DNA of 14,714 nt from Synergistaceae bacterium (GTDB taxonomy: Bacteria > Synergistota > Synergistia > Synergistales > Synergistaceae): the NCBI GenBank assembly GCA_012728505.1, contig JAAYEY010000208.1:1-14714 (forward strand), read 5' to 3'. The notes under the pieces are model-generated. The model made no database searches. It was not told the DNA's origin and was given only the letters and a program-made list of their open reading frames with translations. This document shows, piece after piece, positions 8,934-14,714 of this stretch (its first letter is position 1; the number at the start of each line of letters is the position of its first letter). A program made the translations under genes and the position numbers.

Positions 8934-8974
8934 AAACGTATTAAATACTTCTCACATAAGTGGTGCCTTTACAT

Positions 8975-9063
8975 AGTGAATTGCTGAGAGGTTCGTTCAG
9001 CGGTGAATCTGCAGCGTCATTGCTGCGGTGAATTTGCGACATGCTGCATGTCGCGGAGAATTC
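8975..9063 (+). repeat. Left hairpin cluster: three tandem units of separator plus variable hairpin
   Basis: Read on the plus strand, a 9-base separator alternates with short hairpins. AGTGAATT (8975-8982) leads to GCTGA/TCAGC (8983-8987 with 8997-9001). GGTGAATCT (9002-9010) leads to GCAGC/GCTGC (9011-9015 with 9022-9026). GGTGAATTT (9027-9035) leads to GCGACATG/CATGTCGC (9036-9043 with 9047-9054), and GGAGAATTC (9055-9063) closes the series. Arms differ between units but each pair is perfectly complementary, and hairpins nearly abut the separators. Most arms open with GC and end in GC. Confidence 0.8.
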
Positions 9064-9090
9064 AAACTTAAATCCATTGCTGAAACCTGG

Positions 9091-9116
9091 ATTCCCGCTC
9101 GACGGCATACGGGAAT
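9091..9116. repeat. REP-like palindrome
   Basis: ATTCCCG (9091-9097) and CGGGAAT (9110-9116) form a perfect 7-base-pair stem with a 12-base loop. The extended context, TGG before the stem and GACGG after it, matches the widespread type of intergenic palindrome with ATTCCCGC...GCGGGAATGAC. It separates the two hairpin clusters. Confidence 0.6.
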
Positions 9117-9156
9117 GACGGTACTTTTTGGTTCTTAATGTGAAAGATTTAATCTC

Positions 9157-9218
9157 TCATTCCCCGCCAGATGCTTATCTGGCAAATTCTCCGCGACGTT
9201 TTTTGTCGCAAATTCTCC
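9157..9218 (-). repeat. Right hairpin cluster, same separator in inverted orientation
   Basis: On the plus strand AAATTCTCC occurs at 9184-9192 and 9210-9218, the reverse complement of the left-cluster separator; a degenerate copy TCATTCCCC lies at 9157-9165. Between them are hairpins GCCAGAT/ATCTGGC (9166-9172 with 9177-9183, loop GCTT) and GCGAC/GTCGC (9193-9197 with 9205-9209, loop GTTTTTT). Stems are perfect and unrelated to each other, as in the left cluster. Two further AATTCTCC words lie at 9298-9305 and 9322-9329. Confidence 0.8.
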
Positions 9219-9239
9219 ATTTTTTGGTTTTGATTTCAC

Positions 9240-9283
9240 AACTGCTTGCCCATTGCTTGCCAACAGCTTGCCTATCGCTTGCT
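9240..9283. repeat. Tandem array A: four 11-base repeats (GCTTGC type)
   Basis: Four consecutive 11-mers: AACTGCTTGCC, CATTGCTTGCC, AACAGCTTGCC and TATCGCTTGCT. The GCTTGC core recurs exactly every 11 bases at 9244, 9255, 9266 and 9277. The array is preceded by TTTGATTTCACAAC (9229-9242), which overlaps the first unit. The period is close to one DNA helical turn and is not a multiple of three. Confidence 0.85.
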
Positions 9284-9345
9284 CGCCTTTGGGATCCAAT
9301 TCTCCATGCCCTAGTCGTCACAATTCTCCCGCACTTTGATTTTAC

Positions 9346-9389
9346 AACCGCTCAGCTACCGCTTAGCCATTGCTCAGCCATCGCTCAGC
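9346..9389. repeat. Tandem array B: four 11-base repeats (GCTCAGC type)
   Basis: Four consecutive 11-mers: AACCGCTCAGC, TACCGCTTAGC, CATTGCTCAGC and CATCGCTCAGC, with the GCT core at 9350, 9361, 9372 and 9383. It is preceded by TTTGATTTTACAAC (9335-9348), one mismatch from the word before array A and exactly 106 bases from it. The array stops 8 bases before the mazG stop codon. Its last part can fold as CATTGCT (9368-9374) with AGCAATG (9387-9393). Confidence 0.85.
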
Positions 9390-9397
9390 AATGTTTT

Positions 9398-10237
9398 CTA
9401 CTCCCGCTTCTCCGCATCCTTAGCCTTAGACCAGAATCCTTCAAGCTCGTCTAACGTAAAATCGTTCCATGACTTTCCTGAATCGGCAACTTCTTTTTCG
9501 ACAAGCCTAAAACGGTCACTAAATTTTACGCAGGCTTTGTGGAGCGTCGTTTCGGGATTAGCTTCTAAATGCCTTGATAAATTAGTAACAGCAAAAAGCA
9601 GGTCTCCTATCTCTTCTTCAACGTATTCTTTTCCTGCACCGTTTTTTATGTTTTCTTTCAGCTCCAAGAGTTCTTCGTCAACCTTTGCCAAAACAGGTGT
9701 CAAATCGTCTTTAGGCCAATCAAAACCAACTTTTTGTGCTCGTTCCTGGATCCTGTATGCCCTGAGCAATCCGGGTAATCCCCTTGGGACTCCGGCGAGG
9801 AGAGAAGCGTCTACTTTTCTTTCTTTTCTCTCGCCTACTTTGATCTGCTCCCAGTTTTTAAGTACATCCTCGGAATCGTTTACCTCAGTATCACCAAATA
9901 CGTGGGGATGACGTCTTATGAGCTTTTCTGTCAGGTGGTCGATCACTTCGCATATATCAAAATCACCAAGCTCTTCAGCCATACAGGCGATAAATACTAC
10001 TTGAAGCATCAAATCTCCACATTCTTCACAGGTGTTATCCCTATCTTTGTTCTCTATTGCTTCGATAAGTTCGTAAGCCTCTTCTATGATATAACGTCTT
10101 AAAGAGAAATAATCCTGTTCCCTGTCCCACGGGCAGCCATCAATTGCCCTTAAACGTTTCATTACTTCTACTAGCTTTACAAATTTATCTCCTGTTATCT
10201 GTTGTTTAGTCAACACAGCGCCCCCCAACAGTACCAT
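9398..10237 (-). CDS. mazG: Nucleoside triphosphate pyrophosphohydrolase MazG
   Basis: Hydrolyses (d)NTPs to NMP and pyrophosphate, acting as a house-cleaning enzyme. The 279 residues carry two MazG modules. The first has GCPWDREQ (34-41), EEAYE (52-56), EECGD (71-75) and RRHPHVF (108-114); the second has DEELLELKE (187-195) and EEEIGDLLFAV (207-217). Both EExxE/ExxD magnesium sites look intact, as in E. coli MazG. There is no N-terminal methylase domain, unlike Bacillus YabN. Start choice is uncertain: the ATG at 10237 has only a weak site, while GTG at 10216 and TTG at 10213 lie 4 and 7 bases after a run of six G. Similarity to E. coli begins near residue 19, so any of these would give an active protein. 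It lies 10 bases after mfd, probably in the same transcript. Confidence 0.96.
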   Translation of the reverse strand: MVLLGGAVLTKQQITGDKFVKLVEVMKRLRAIDGCPWDREQDYFSLRRYIIEEAYELIEAIENKDRDNTCEECGDLMLQVVFIACMAEELGDFDICEVIDHLTEKLIRRHPHVFGDTEVNDSEDVLKNWEQIKVGERKERKVDASLLAGVPRGLPGLLRAYRIQERAQKVGFDWPKDDLTPVLAKVDEELLELKENIKNGAGKEYVEEEIGDLLFAVTNLSRHLEANPETTLHKACVKFSDRFRLVEKEVADSGKSWNDFTLDELEGFWSKAKDAEKRE

Positions 10238-10247
10238 TCTACCAGAT

Positions 10248-13200
10248 TTAATTAAATTTTCCCTTTATCATATCGGCCAATATACTTATTCCCCTGTATC
10301 CGCCTGGGCCAACAAAACCATCCAACTTGCGCATCCATGGAAGTTTTAGATTCAGAGATCTCCAGGCACCGTCCAAATCTCCCTGTATAACTGTCTCCTG
10401 ACTGCTACAGATGATTTTAGTTATTTGTAGATCCGGAGCTGCTGTCCTTACACAAGTAAGGTCCATTAAAAATTCAAGGGCTGGCGGGAGTTTTCCGTAA
10501 CGGTCTATCGTTTCTTCTTTAAGGCTTATCGCCTCTGACGGTCTGTCTGTCTTCAGCATCCTTCTGTACAGAGTAACTCTCAGATTTTCTTGAGGTAAGT
10601 AATTGCCTGGTATAGCGGCAGGAAATGCTACTTCCACAACAGCCTGTTTTTTCTTTTCTCCCTTTATTTTAGATATCTCATCCGCAAGCATGTCACAATA
10701 TTTTTGGTACCCTACTCTGGTGGAATTACCATGCTGAGAAATCCCTATAAGATCTCCCCCACCCCTTATCTGTAGATCTCTTTGTGCAAGCTGGTATCCG
10801 GCCCCCAATTCGTCCATCTCGGCAATCGCTTCCAGACGCTCGCTAGCCTCTCGAGTAAGACGTGCTTCAGGAGGATAGAAAAGAAATGCGTACGCCTGCT
10901 CCTCTCTTCTTCCTACACGACCTCTAAGCTGATACATCTGAGCGAGACCAAGTTCATGGGCATCATCGACTATCAACGTGTTTGCCATTGGTATATCAAG
11001 TCCGCTTTCAACTATTGTCGTGCATATCAGTATGTCTAGCTCGCCAAGAGAGAAGCTCATCATCGTTTTTTCAAGTTGAGCTTCCGGAGTCCGGCTATGC
11101 GCCACAGCAATATTCAGCTTTGGAAAAAGTCTTTTTAACATCACAGTTCTTTCATGAATATCGTTGATCCTGTTGTGAACAAAGAAAATTTGCCCTCCTC
11201 TGTTCTTCTCTCTTAAAACAGCACTTTTTAAAAGCTCCTCAGACCACGGCCTTACAACTGTCAATACAGGCAATCGTCTTTGTGGAGGTGTCTGAAGCAC
11301 AGACATATCCCTAAGACCGCTCATAGAAAGAGAAAGAGAACGTGGAATCGGGGTTGCCGAAAGCATAAGTACATCGACACCGGGGGTCATTTTCTTTAGA
11401 TGCTCCTTGTGCATTACTCCAAATCTATGCTCTTCGTCTACTACAACAAGTCCAAGGTTTTTGAACACCACATCCTGGCTCAAAAGCCTGTGAGTACCAA
11501 TTATAATGTCTACCTTGCCCTCTTTAAGGTCCTCTAAGATCTTTTTTTGTACGGAAAAGGGGACAAATCTAGATACAACTTCCACCCTTACAGGAAGATT
11601 ACCAAACCTCGTAGAAAAAGTTTCATAGTGCTGCTGAGCAAGAAGTGTAGTTGGTGCTAGTATCGCTGTCTGTTTACCGCTGAAAGCAGCTTTCCCCGCA
11701 GCTCTTATAGCTACTTCCGTCTTACCGAAACCAACGTCGCCTACTATCAACCTGTCCATCGGAAAAGGTCTTTCCATGTCATCCTCTACGTCTTGAATAC
11801 CTCTAATCTGATCGTTGGTCTCAGCGTAAATGAAACTTTTTTCCAGTTCCTTCATAAGTTCTCTGTTAGAAGCGAAAGAAAACCCCTTGGTGAGCTCCCT
11901 GGCAGCATATATTTGAACAAGCTCTTTAGCTGCATTTTCTGCCATAATTTTTGCTTTATCTGATGCTTTTTTCCACTTAGTCCCACCAAGGCTGTCTGCC
12001 GAAGGTTCTTGCCCCGGAAGGGGCGACCAAGGGGATATTTTATAAAAATGAAGAACCGGAATAAGCAGTCGCCGTTCATCAGCAAACTGTAATATCAGGT
12101 ATTCTTCTTCTCCCTCTTCCGTTTCAATTAACTTCGGTCCCATATATCTGGAGAGACCGTAATCATCATGAACTACCCACTGACCCTGTATAAGTCCCGC
12201 TCCCCAATCACTAGGAGCGATTGTCTCCGTTCTGTGCCTTGAAAGAGATACGCCTGAAAGTTCTAGGTCTGTCAATACCGCTCTCTTTGTTTCCGTGTCG
12301 ATGAAACCCTCAGAAAGTACACCTTTGACAGTCTTATAACCTTTTAAGTCCGCCCAAGAAAGATTTAGCTCTGATTCGGAATAGACATTTATATCGTATC
12401 CCTCGCGAAGCAGCTCTTCACAGTAGAAGTTCACATCTCTTAATTTCCCCCTGAAAAGAGGAAACTGTTTTATAGCCAGCCTCACCGAAGTATTTATGAC
12501 ATCCATAGTTACCCTTATACGCCTGAATTTGGTAAAGTACGAACAGAGTTCTTCCCATTTTTTCCAAGGTACCAGGTTTTGTCTTTCATTATCAAGGTTT
12601 TGCCAAAGCCATAATGAATTTTCAGCCGTAGTGTCGAGTCCTTTAGGGTCAAAAAATATTACTCTCATGTCGTCGGGAAGAAATTTTTCAAGTTCAACCT
12701 CTTTTTTAGAGATTAGACTCTTAAATGAACATTTATATAAAGTTCGCAGACTTTTCTGTGTTTCAGGATCAAAAAATCTGATGCTTTCAATTTCGTCATC
12801 AAAAAACTCAAGCCTGACAGGAAACGGATCAGAGGGACTAAATATATCAACGATACTTCCTCTTGCAACGAACTGGCCGGGAGACCAGACAAGCTCGCTT
12901 CTTTCATATCCTTTTAGTGCCAGCCAGTTAAGAAGTCTATCCCTTAACCTGTTTTCACCTATTTCTATTTCAAAATATTCCCCACCTGAAGAGAAGGGGG
13001 CAAGGAGCGATGCGGGGGTGGCTGATAGCACTCCACCTTCATGTCTAAATTTTTCTAGGATACCGCCTCTTTGAACTTTAAGCGCTTCAGTTCTGGATTC
13101 ATCCTCGGTCAAAATCATGTCAGGAAGCATTTCTACCCTTTTAAAGACTTCCAGTGTCTCACAGTCTGCAGCAAAATCTCTTACTTGCCTCTGGTCCGGA

Positions 13201-13355
13201 AGCAAAACAAGCAATGAGGTGTCCGGGTCTCTTGTTACCCAGCTCCTCATTGCTCCCTTTGATACCAGATGTACCGATTTATTACGCAGCCACGATTCTT
13301 CGTTGAGTTCAAAAAGGCTGGCTACCGGTTTACTCTCTTTTTCTTTATCATACAT
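10248..13355 (-). CDS. mfd: Transcription-repair coupling factor Mfd
   Basis: DNA translocase that displaces RNA polymerase stalled at lesions and recruits UvrA for nucleotide excision repair. The N-terminal UvrB-like module includes ARGSIVDIF (164-172) and RLEFFDDEIESIRFFD (181-196), retaining arginines equivalent to the UvrA-contacting ones of E. coli Mfd. The RNA polymerase interacting domain starts at GQWVVHDDYGLSRYMG (391-406). The translocase carries Walker A GDVGFGKT (539-546), DEEH (640-643), SATPIPR (666-672), VESGLDIP (782-789) and QLRGRVGR (809-816), followed by the regulatory C-terminal domain. At 1035 residues it is shorter than E. coli Mfd (1148); the deficit lies between the UvrB-like and polymerase-binding parts, around the poorly conserved linker domain. 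The ATG has GGAG 10 bases upstream. An intrinsic terminator lies just before it. Confidence 0.98.
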   Translation of the reverse strand: MYDKEKESKPVASLFELNEESWLRNKSVHLVSKGAMRSWVTRDPDTSLLVLLPDQRQVRDFAADCETLEVFKRVEMLPDMILTEDESRTEALKVQRGGILEKFRHEGGVLSATPASLLAPFSSGGEYFEIEIGENRLRDRLLNWLALKGYERSELVWSPGQFVARGSIVDIFSPSDPFPVRLEFFDDEIESIRFFDPETQKSLRTLYKCSFKSLISKKEVELEKFLPDDMRVIFFDPKGLDTTAENSLWLWQNLDNERQNLVPWKKWEELCSYFTKFRRIRVTMDVINTSVRLAIKQFPLFRGKLRDVNFYCEELLREGYDINVYSESELNLSWADLKGYKTVKGVLSEGFIDTETKRAVLTDLELSGVSLSRHRTETIAPSDWGAGLIQGQWVVHDDYGLSRYMGPKLIETEEGEEEYLILQFADERRLLIPVLHFYKISPWSPLPGQEPSADSLGGTKWKKASDKAKIMAENAAKELVQIYAARELTKGFSFASNRELMKELEKSFIYAETNDQIRGIQDVEDDMERPFPMDRLIVGDVGFGKTEVAIRAAGKAAFSGKQTAILAPTTLLAQQHYETFSTRFGNLPVRVEVVSRFVPFSVQKKILEDLKEGKVDIIIGTHRLLSQDVVFKNLGLVVVDEEHRFGVMHKEHLKKMTPGVDVLMLSATPIPRSLSLSMSGLRDMSVLQTPPQRRLPVLTVVRPWSEELLKSAVLREKNRGGQIFFVHNRINDIHERTVMLKRLFPKLNIAVAHSRTPEAQLEKTMMSFSLGELDILICTTIVESGLDIPMANTLIVDDAHELGLAQMYQLRGRVGRREEQAYAFLFYPPEARLTREASERLEAIAEMDELGAGYQLAQRDLQIRGGGDLIGISQHGNSTRVGYQKYCDMLADEISKIKGEKKKQAVVEVAFPAAIPGNYLPQENLRVTLYRRMLKTDRPSEAISLKEETIDRYGKLPPALEFLMDLTCVRTAAPDLQITKIICSSQETVIQGDLDGAWRSLNLKLPWMRKLDGFVGPGGYRGISILADMIKGKFN

Positions 13356-13371
13356 TTATTAAAAGCTCCAT

Positions 13372-13396
13372 AAAAAAACGCGACCTAAGGTCACGC
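13372..13396 (-). terminator. Intrinsic terminator overlapping the end of pth
   Basis: On the minus strand GCGTGACC, loop TTA and GGTCGCGT form an 8-base-pair stem (six canonical pairs and two G-U), followed directly by seven T. The 5' arm includes the pth TGA stop (13391-13393). The mfd ribosome site begins a few bases after the T-run, so mfd depends on readthrough or on a promoter inside pth. Confidence 0.75.
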
Positions 13397-13981
13397 TTTT
13401 TCCTGATCATTAATTTTGAGTCCGTTTATGGTACTCATTGCCTTTTGAATGTCATTTTTCAACCATATATTGAGTGCTTCCCACGCGACATCCTCAAGTT
13501 TATACCAAATTTCTTTCTGTCCGGACGGTATTTTTCCGAGAACCCAGTCTGCCATGTTTATAGGCCCCTGAGGTTCACCGACTCCTATTCTTAGCCTTGG
13601 AACCTCTAATGTTTGAAGCGCTCCTAGAATCGACATCATGCCCTTTTGTCCGCCGGCAGAACCTTTATCTCTGATCCTTACTTTCCCGAAAGGAAGGGTT
13701 GCGTCATCATATATAACCAAAACCTCAGATGGTTCTAGATTCTGATATCGTAACGCCTCTATCACAGATAAACCGCTAAGGTTCATGTATGTGTATGGTT
13801 TAAGAAGGGATATTCTTTCACCATTATGCAGCACCGGCCCCCAATAAGCTCCTTTAAATTTTGACTGGGGCTCTAAAAGCCCCAGCCTTGCAACGAAAGA
13901 GTCTACTATTAGCCAGCCGGCATTATGTCTGGACCAAGCATATTCAACACCAGGGTTTCCAAGCCCTACAATCAGTTTCAT
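13391..13981 (-). CDS. pth: Peptidyl-tRNA hydrolase
   Basis: Cleaves the ester bond of peptidyl-tRNAs that drop off the ribosome, recycling tRNA. The 196 residues match the family length. GLGNPG (6-11) supplies N9, SRHNAG (17-22) the catalytic H19, YMNLSG (65-70) N67, and IYDD (90-93) the catalytic aspartate. The usual GGHNG loop reads GGQKG (110-114), so the position of E. coli N114, which contacts the tRNA, is lysine. Such variants may exist in other phyla and I do not take it as loss of function. The gene follows rplY by 24 bases with a GGAGAAG site spaced rather far (about 12-16 bases) from the ATG. In Bacillus it is spoVC, also between ctc and mfd. Confidence 0.98.
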   Translation of the reverse strand: MKLIVGLGNPGVEYAWSRHNAGWLIVDSFVARLGLLEPQSKFKGAYWGPVLHNGERISLLKPYTYMNLSGLSVIEALRYQNLEPSEVLVIYDDATLPFGKVRIRDKGSAGGQKGMMSILGALQTLEVPRLRIGVGEPQGPINMADWVLGKIPSGQKEIWYKLEDVAWEALNIWLKNDIQKAMSTINGLKINDQEKA

Positions 13982-14005
13982 AACACTATAAAATCTTCTC
14001 CGTTA

Positions 14006-14689
14006 TTATTCTTCGCTTTCTCCTTTTGCCTTGCCTTTTGCCACTACTTCAACTTCGGTTTCTCCCTCTTCGCCTTCAATAACTTCGGTTTCTTCCTCTT
14101 CCTCTTCGACTACCTTAGGCAACATAATATGCAGCACTACAGTATCTTCAGGGGTAAGAAGGTCACAACCCTCAGGCAAGGTAATGTCTTTGACGGTAAT
14201 TTCTTCTCCGATGTTAAGTTCAGAGACGTCCACTACAACGTCATCCGGAATGTCGCCCGGTTTGATATCAACAGAAATGCTCCAAGCTGTCTGGTTAAGA
14301 AGTCCACCTTCTTTAATGCCAGGCGAAAGTTCGTTGTTTATTATTCTGATAGGGATTTCTACCTTGATCTTCTGTCCCTTCAAAACCTGATAAAAATCGA
14401 TATGTTTGATGTTGAGGGTTAAGGGATGGCGCTGGACATCCCTAATAAGGGCCACACATTCCTTACCATCTGACATTCCCAGTTCGATAAGGGTTGTTTC
14501 TCTTGCCTTGCTATTGGCAATAGTAGCAATTGACTTTGTTGTAACAGTTCCAGCAAGTCCAAGTTTGTGTTCTGGTCCGTAAAGGATAACAGGGATTAAA
14601 TTCTTGTTGCGGATCTTTCTACATACACCGGTCCCCGTCTGTTCTCTTATTGTAAATTCGATTTTATGCTGCTCTTTTTTTGCTGCCAT
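14006..14689 (-). CDS. rplY: Large-subunit ribosomal protein bL25, CTC form
   Basis: 5S rRNA-binding ribosomal protein of the long CTC/TL5 type. The 227 residues comprise the N-terminal bL25 beta-barrel (about 1-100, with GTGVCRKIRNKNLIPVILYG at 19-38) and the C-terminal TL5 domain (about 101-195, including SPGIKEGGLLNQ and LPEGCDLLTPEDTVV). A very acidic tail, rich in Glu with a few Lys near the end, begins at about 196. E. coli L25 has only the first domain. In Bacillus the homologue ctc is a general stress gene and also stands directly before pth. A strong GAGGAGGAAA site precedes the ATG by 9 bases. Confidence 0.97.
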   Translation of the reverse strand: MAAKKEQHKIEFTIREQTGTGVCRKIRNKNLIPVILYGPEHKLGLAGTVTTKSIATIANSKARETTLIELGMSDGKECVALIRDVQRHPLTLNIKHIDFYQVLKGQKIKVEIPIRIINNELSPGIKEGGLLNQTAWSISVDIKPGDIPDDVVVDVSELNIGEEITVKDITLPEGCDLLTPEDTVVLHIMLPKVVEEEEEETEVIEGEEGETEVEVVAKGKAKGESEE

Positions 14690-14695
14690 TGAATG

Positions 14696-14705
14696 TTTCC
14701 TCCTC
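14696..14705 (-). promoter_or_regulatory. rplY ribosome binding site
   Basis: The minus strand reads GAGGAGGAAA, with 9 bases between GGAGG and the rplY ATG at 14689. Only 25 bases of leader are inside the window, so the promoter is not visible. Confidence 0.7.
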
Positions 14706-14714
14706 AGATAATAT

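Larger units (their letters stand above)
9027..9218. repeat. Inverted repeat pair bracketing the REP-like element
   Basis: Segment 9027-9062 and the reverse complement of 9185-9218 align as GGWGAATTTGCGAC, a variable loop, then GTCGCGGAGAATT. They form an imperfect inverted repeat of about 35 bases with about 120 bases between. It could act as terminal inverted repeats of a small MITE-like element or fold as a nested multibranch structure. I see no target-site duplication at the ends. Confidence 0.5.
8879..9397. other. 519-base repeat-rich intergenic region without a convincing gene
   Basis: This region lies between the mazG stop and the nfu start. It contains two clusters of variable hairpins with a common 9-base separator in opposite orientations, a REP-like palindrome between them and two arrays of 11-base repeats. 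The part nearest nfu (8879-8970) looks like ordinary promoter and leader DNA. No hairpin here is followed by a T-run on the minus strand, so I see no intrinsic terminator for mazG. Confidence 0.8.

Noticed and set aside
9166..9218. CRISPR array
   Set aside because: The separator is only 9 bases, the intervening segments are short palindromes of unequal length, orientation flips, and no cas gene is nearby.
9175..9321. Minus-strand 48-codon frame starting GTG after GGGAGAATT
   Set aside because: It has a ribosome-like word 4 bases upstream and a basic product, but it consists entirely of repeat arrays and a hairpin arm. An 11-base period reads different frames in successive copies, so coding selection is unlikely.
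9128..9454. Plus-strand open frame of 108 codons across the repeat region
   Set aside because: TTG start, no ribosome site, built largely from the 11-base repeats, and it runs into the 3' end of mazG on the opposite strand.
9336..9911. Plus-strand 191-codon open frame opposite mazG
   Set aside because: Antisense shadow of a clearly conserved mazG; Ser/Phe-rich composition typical of the complement of a real gene.
12496..13074. Plus-strand 192-codon open frame opposite mfd
   Set aside because: Antisense shadow; mfd on the other strand has full family motifs.
13925..14422. Plus-strand 165-codon open frame opposite rplY and pth
   Set aside because: Spans two real minus-strand genes and their gap; Phe-rich translation mirrors the Glu/Lys-rich L25.

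Overview
The window is a densely packed bacterial chromosome segment with every recognisable gene on the minus strand. It holds twelve housekeeping genes. In transcription order (right to left) they are rplY/ctc, pth, mfd and mazG, then a repeat-filled intergenic region, then nfu, phoH, pgpH-type HD hydrolase, ybeY, cdd, era, recO, glyQ and glyS. The last gene runs off the left edge, apparently a few codons before its stop. No phage, transposase, CRISPR array, tRNA or rRNA gene is visible.

Organism: the gene order joins two blocks known from Firmicutes. One is ctc-pth(spoVC)-mfd-...-mazG. The other is phoH-yqfF(pgpH)-ybeY-(dgkA)-cdd-era-recO-glyQ-glyS. The spore genes found in the Bacillus ctc-mfd block (fin, spoVT) and dgkA are absent here. 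With slightly AT-rich DNA, strong GGAGG ribosome sites, occasional GTG/TTG starts, a CTC-type L25 and a two-subunit glycyl-tRNA synthetase, this fits an anaerobic Firmicutes-like lineage. Synergistota is my best guess, but this is inference from synteny and not a database match.

Layout. 13391-14689: L25 and peptidyl-tRNA hydrolase, closed by an intrinsic terminator whose stem contains the pth stop codon. 9398-13355: mfd (transcription-coupled repair) and mazG (NTP pyrophosphohydrolase), 10 bases apart. 8879-9397: 519 bases without a convincing gene, filled with structured repeats. 1-8878: a nine-gene run with overlaps of 1 to 35 bases and no gap over 47 bases, probably one long operon for iron-sulfur assembly, RNA metabolism (PhoH, YbeY, Era), c-di-AMP turnover, pyrimidine salvage, recombination repair and glycine tRNA charging.

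The proteins are conventional. The unusual part is 8975-9393. It has variable hairpins separated by a conserved 9-base word (GGWGAATTT), arranged in two clusters of opposite orientation around a REP-like palindrome. Next to these lie two separate arrays of four 11-base repeats, each preceded by the same 14-base word. Arm sequences change from hairpin to hairpin while pairing is kept, which suggests selection on, or a mechanism that generates, structure rather than sequence. I see no defence system, biosynthetic cluster or other new protein system here; the repeat region is the best candidate for something undescribed.
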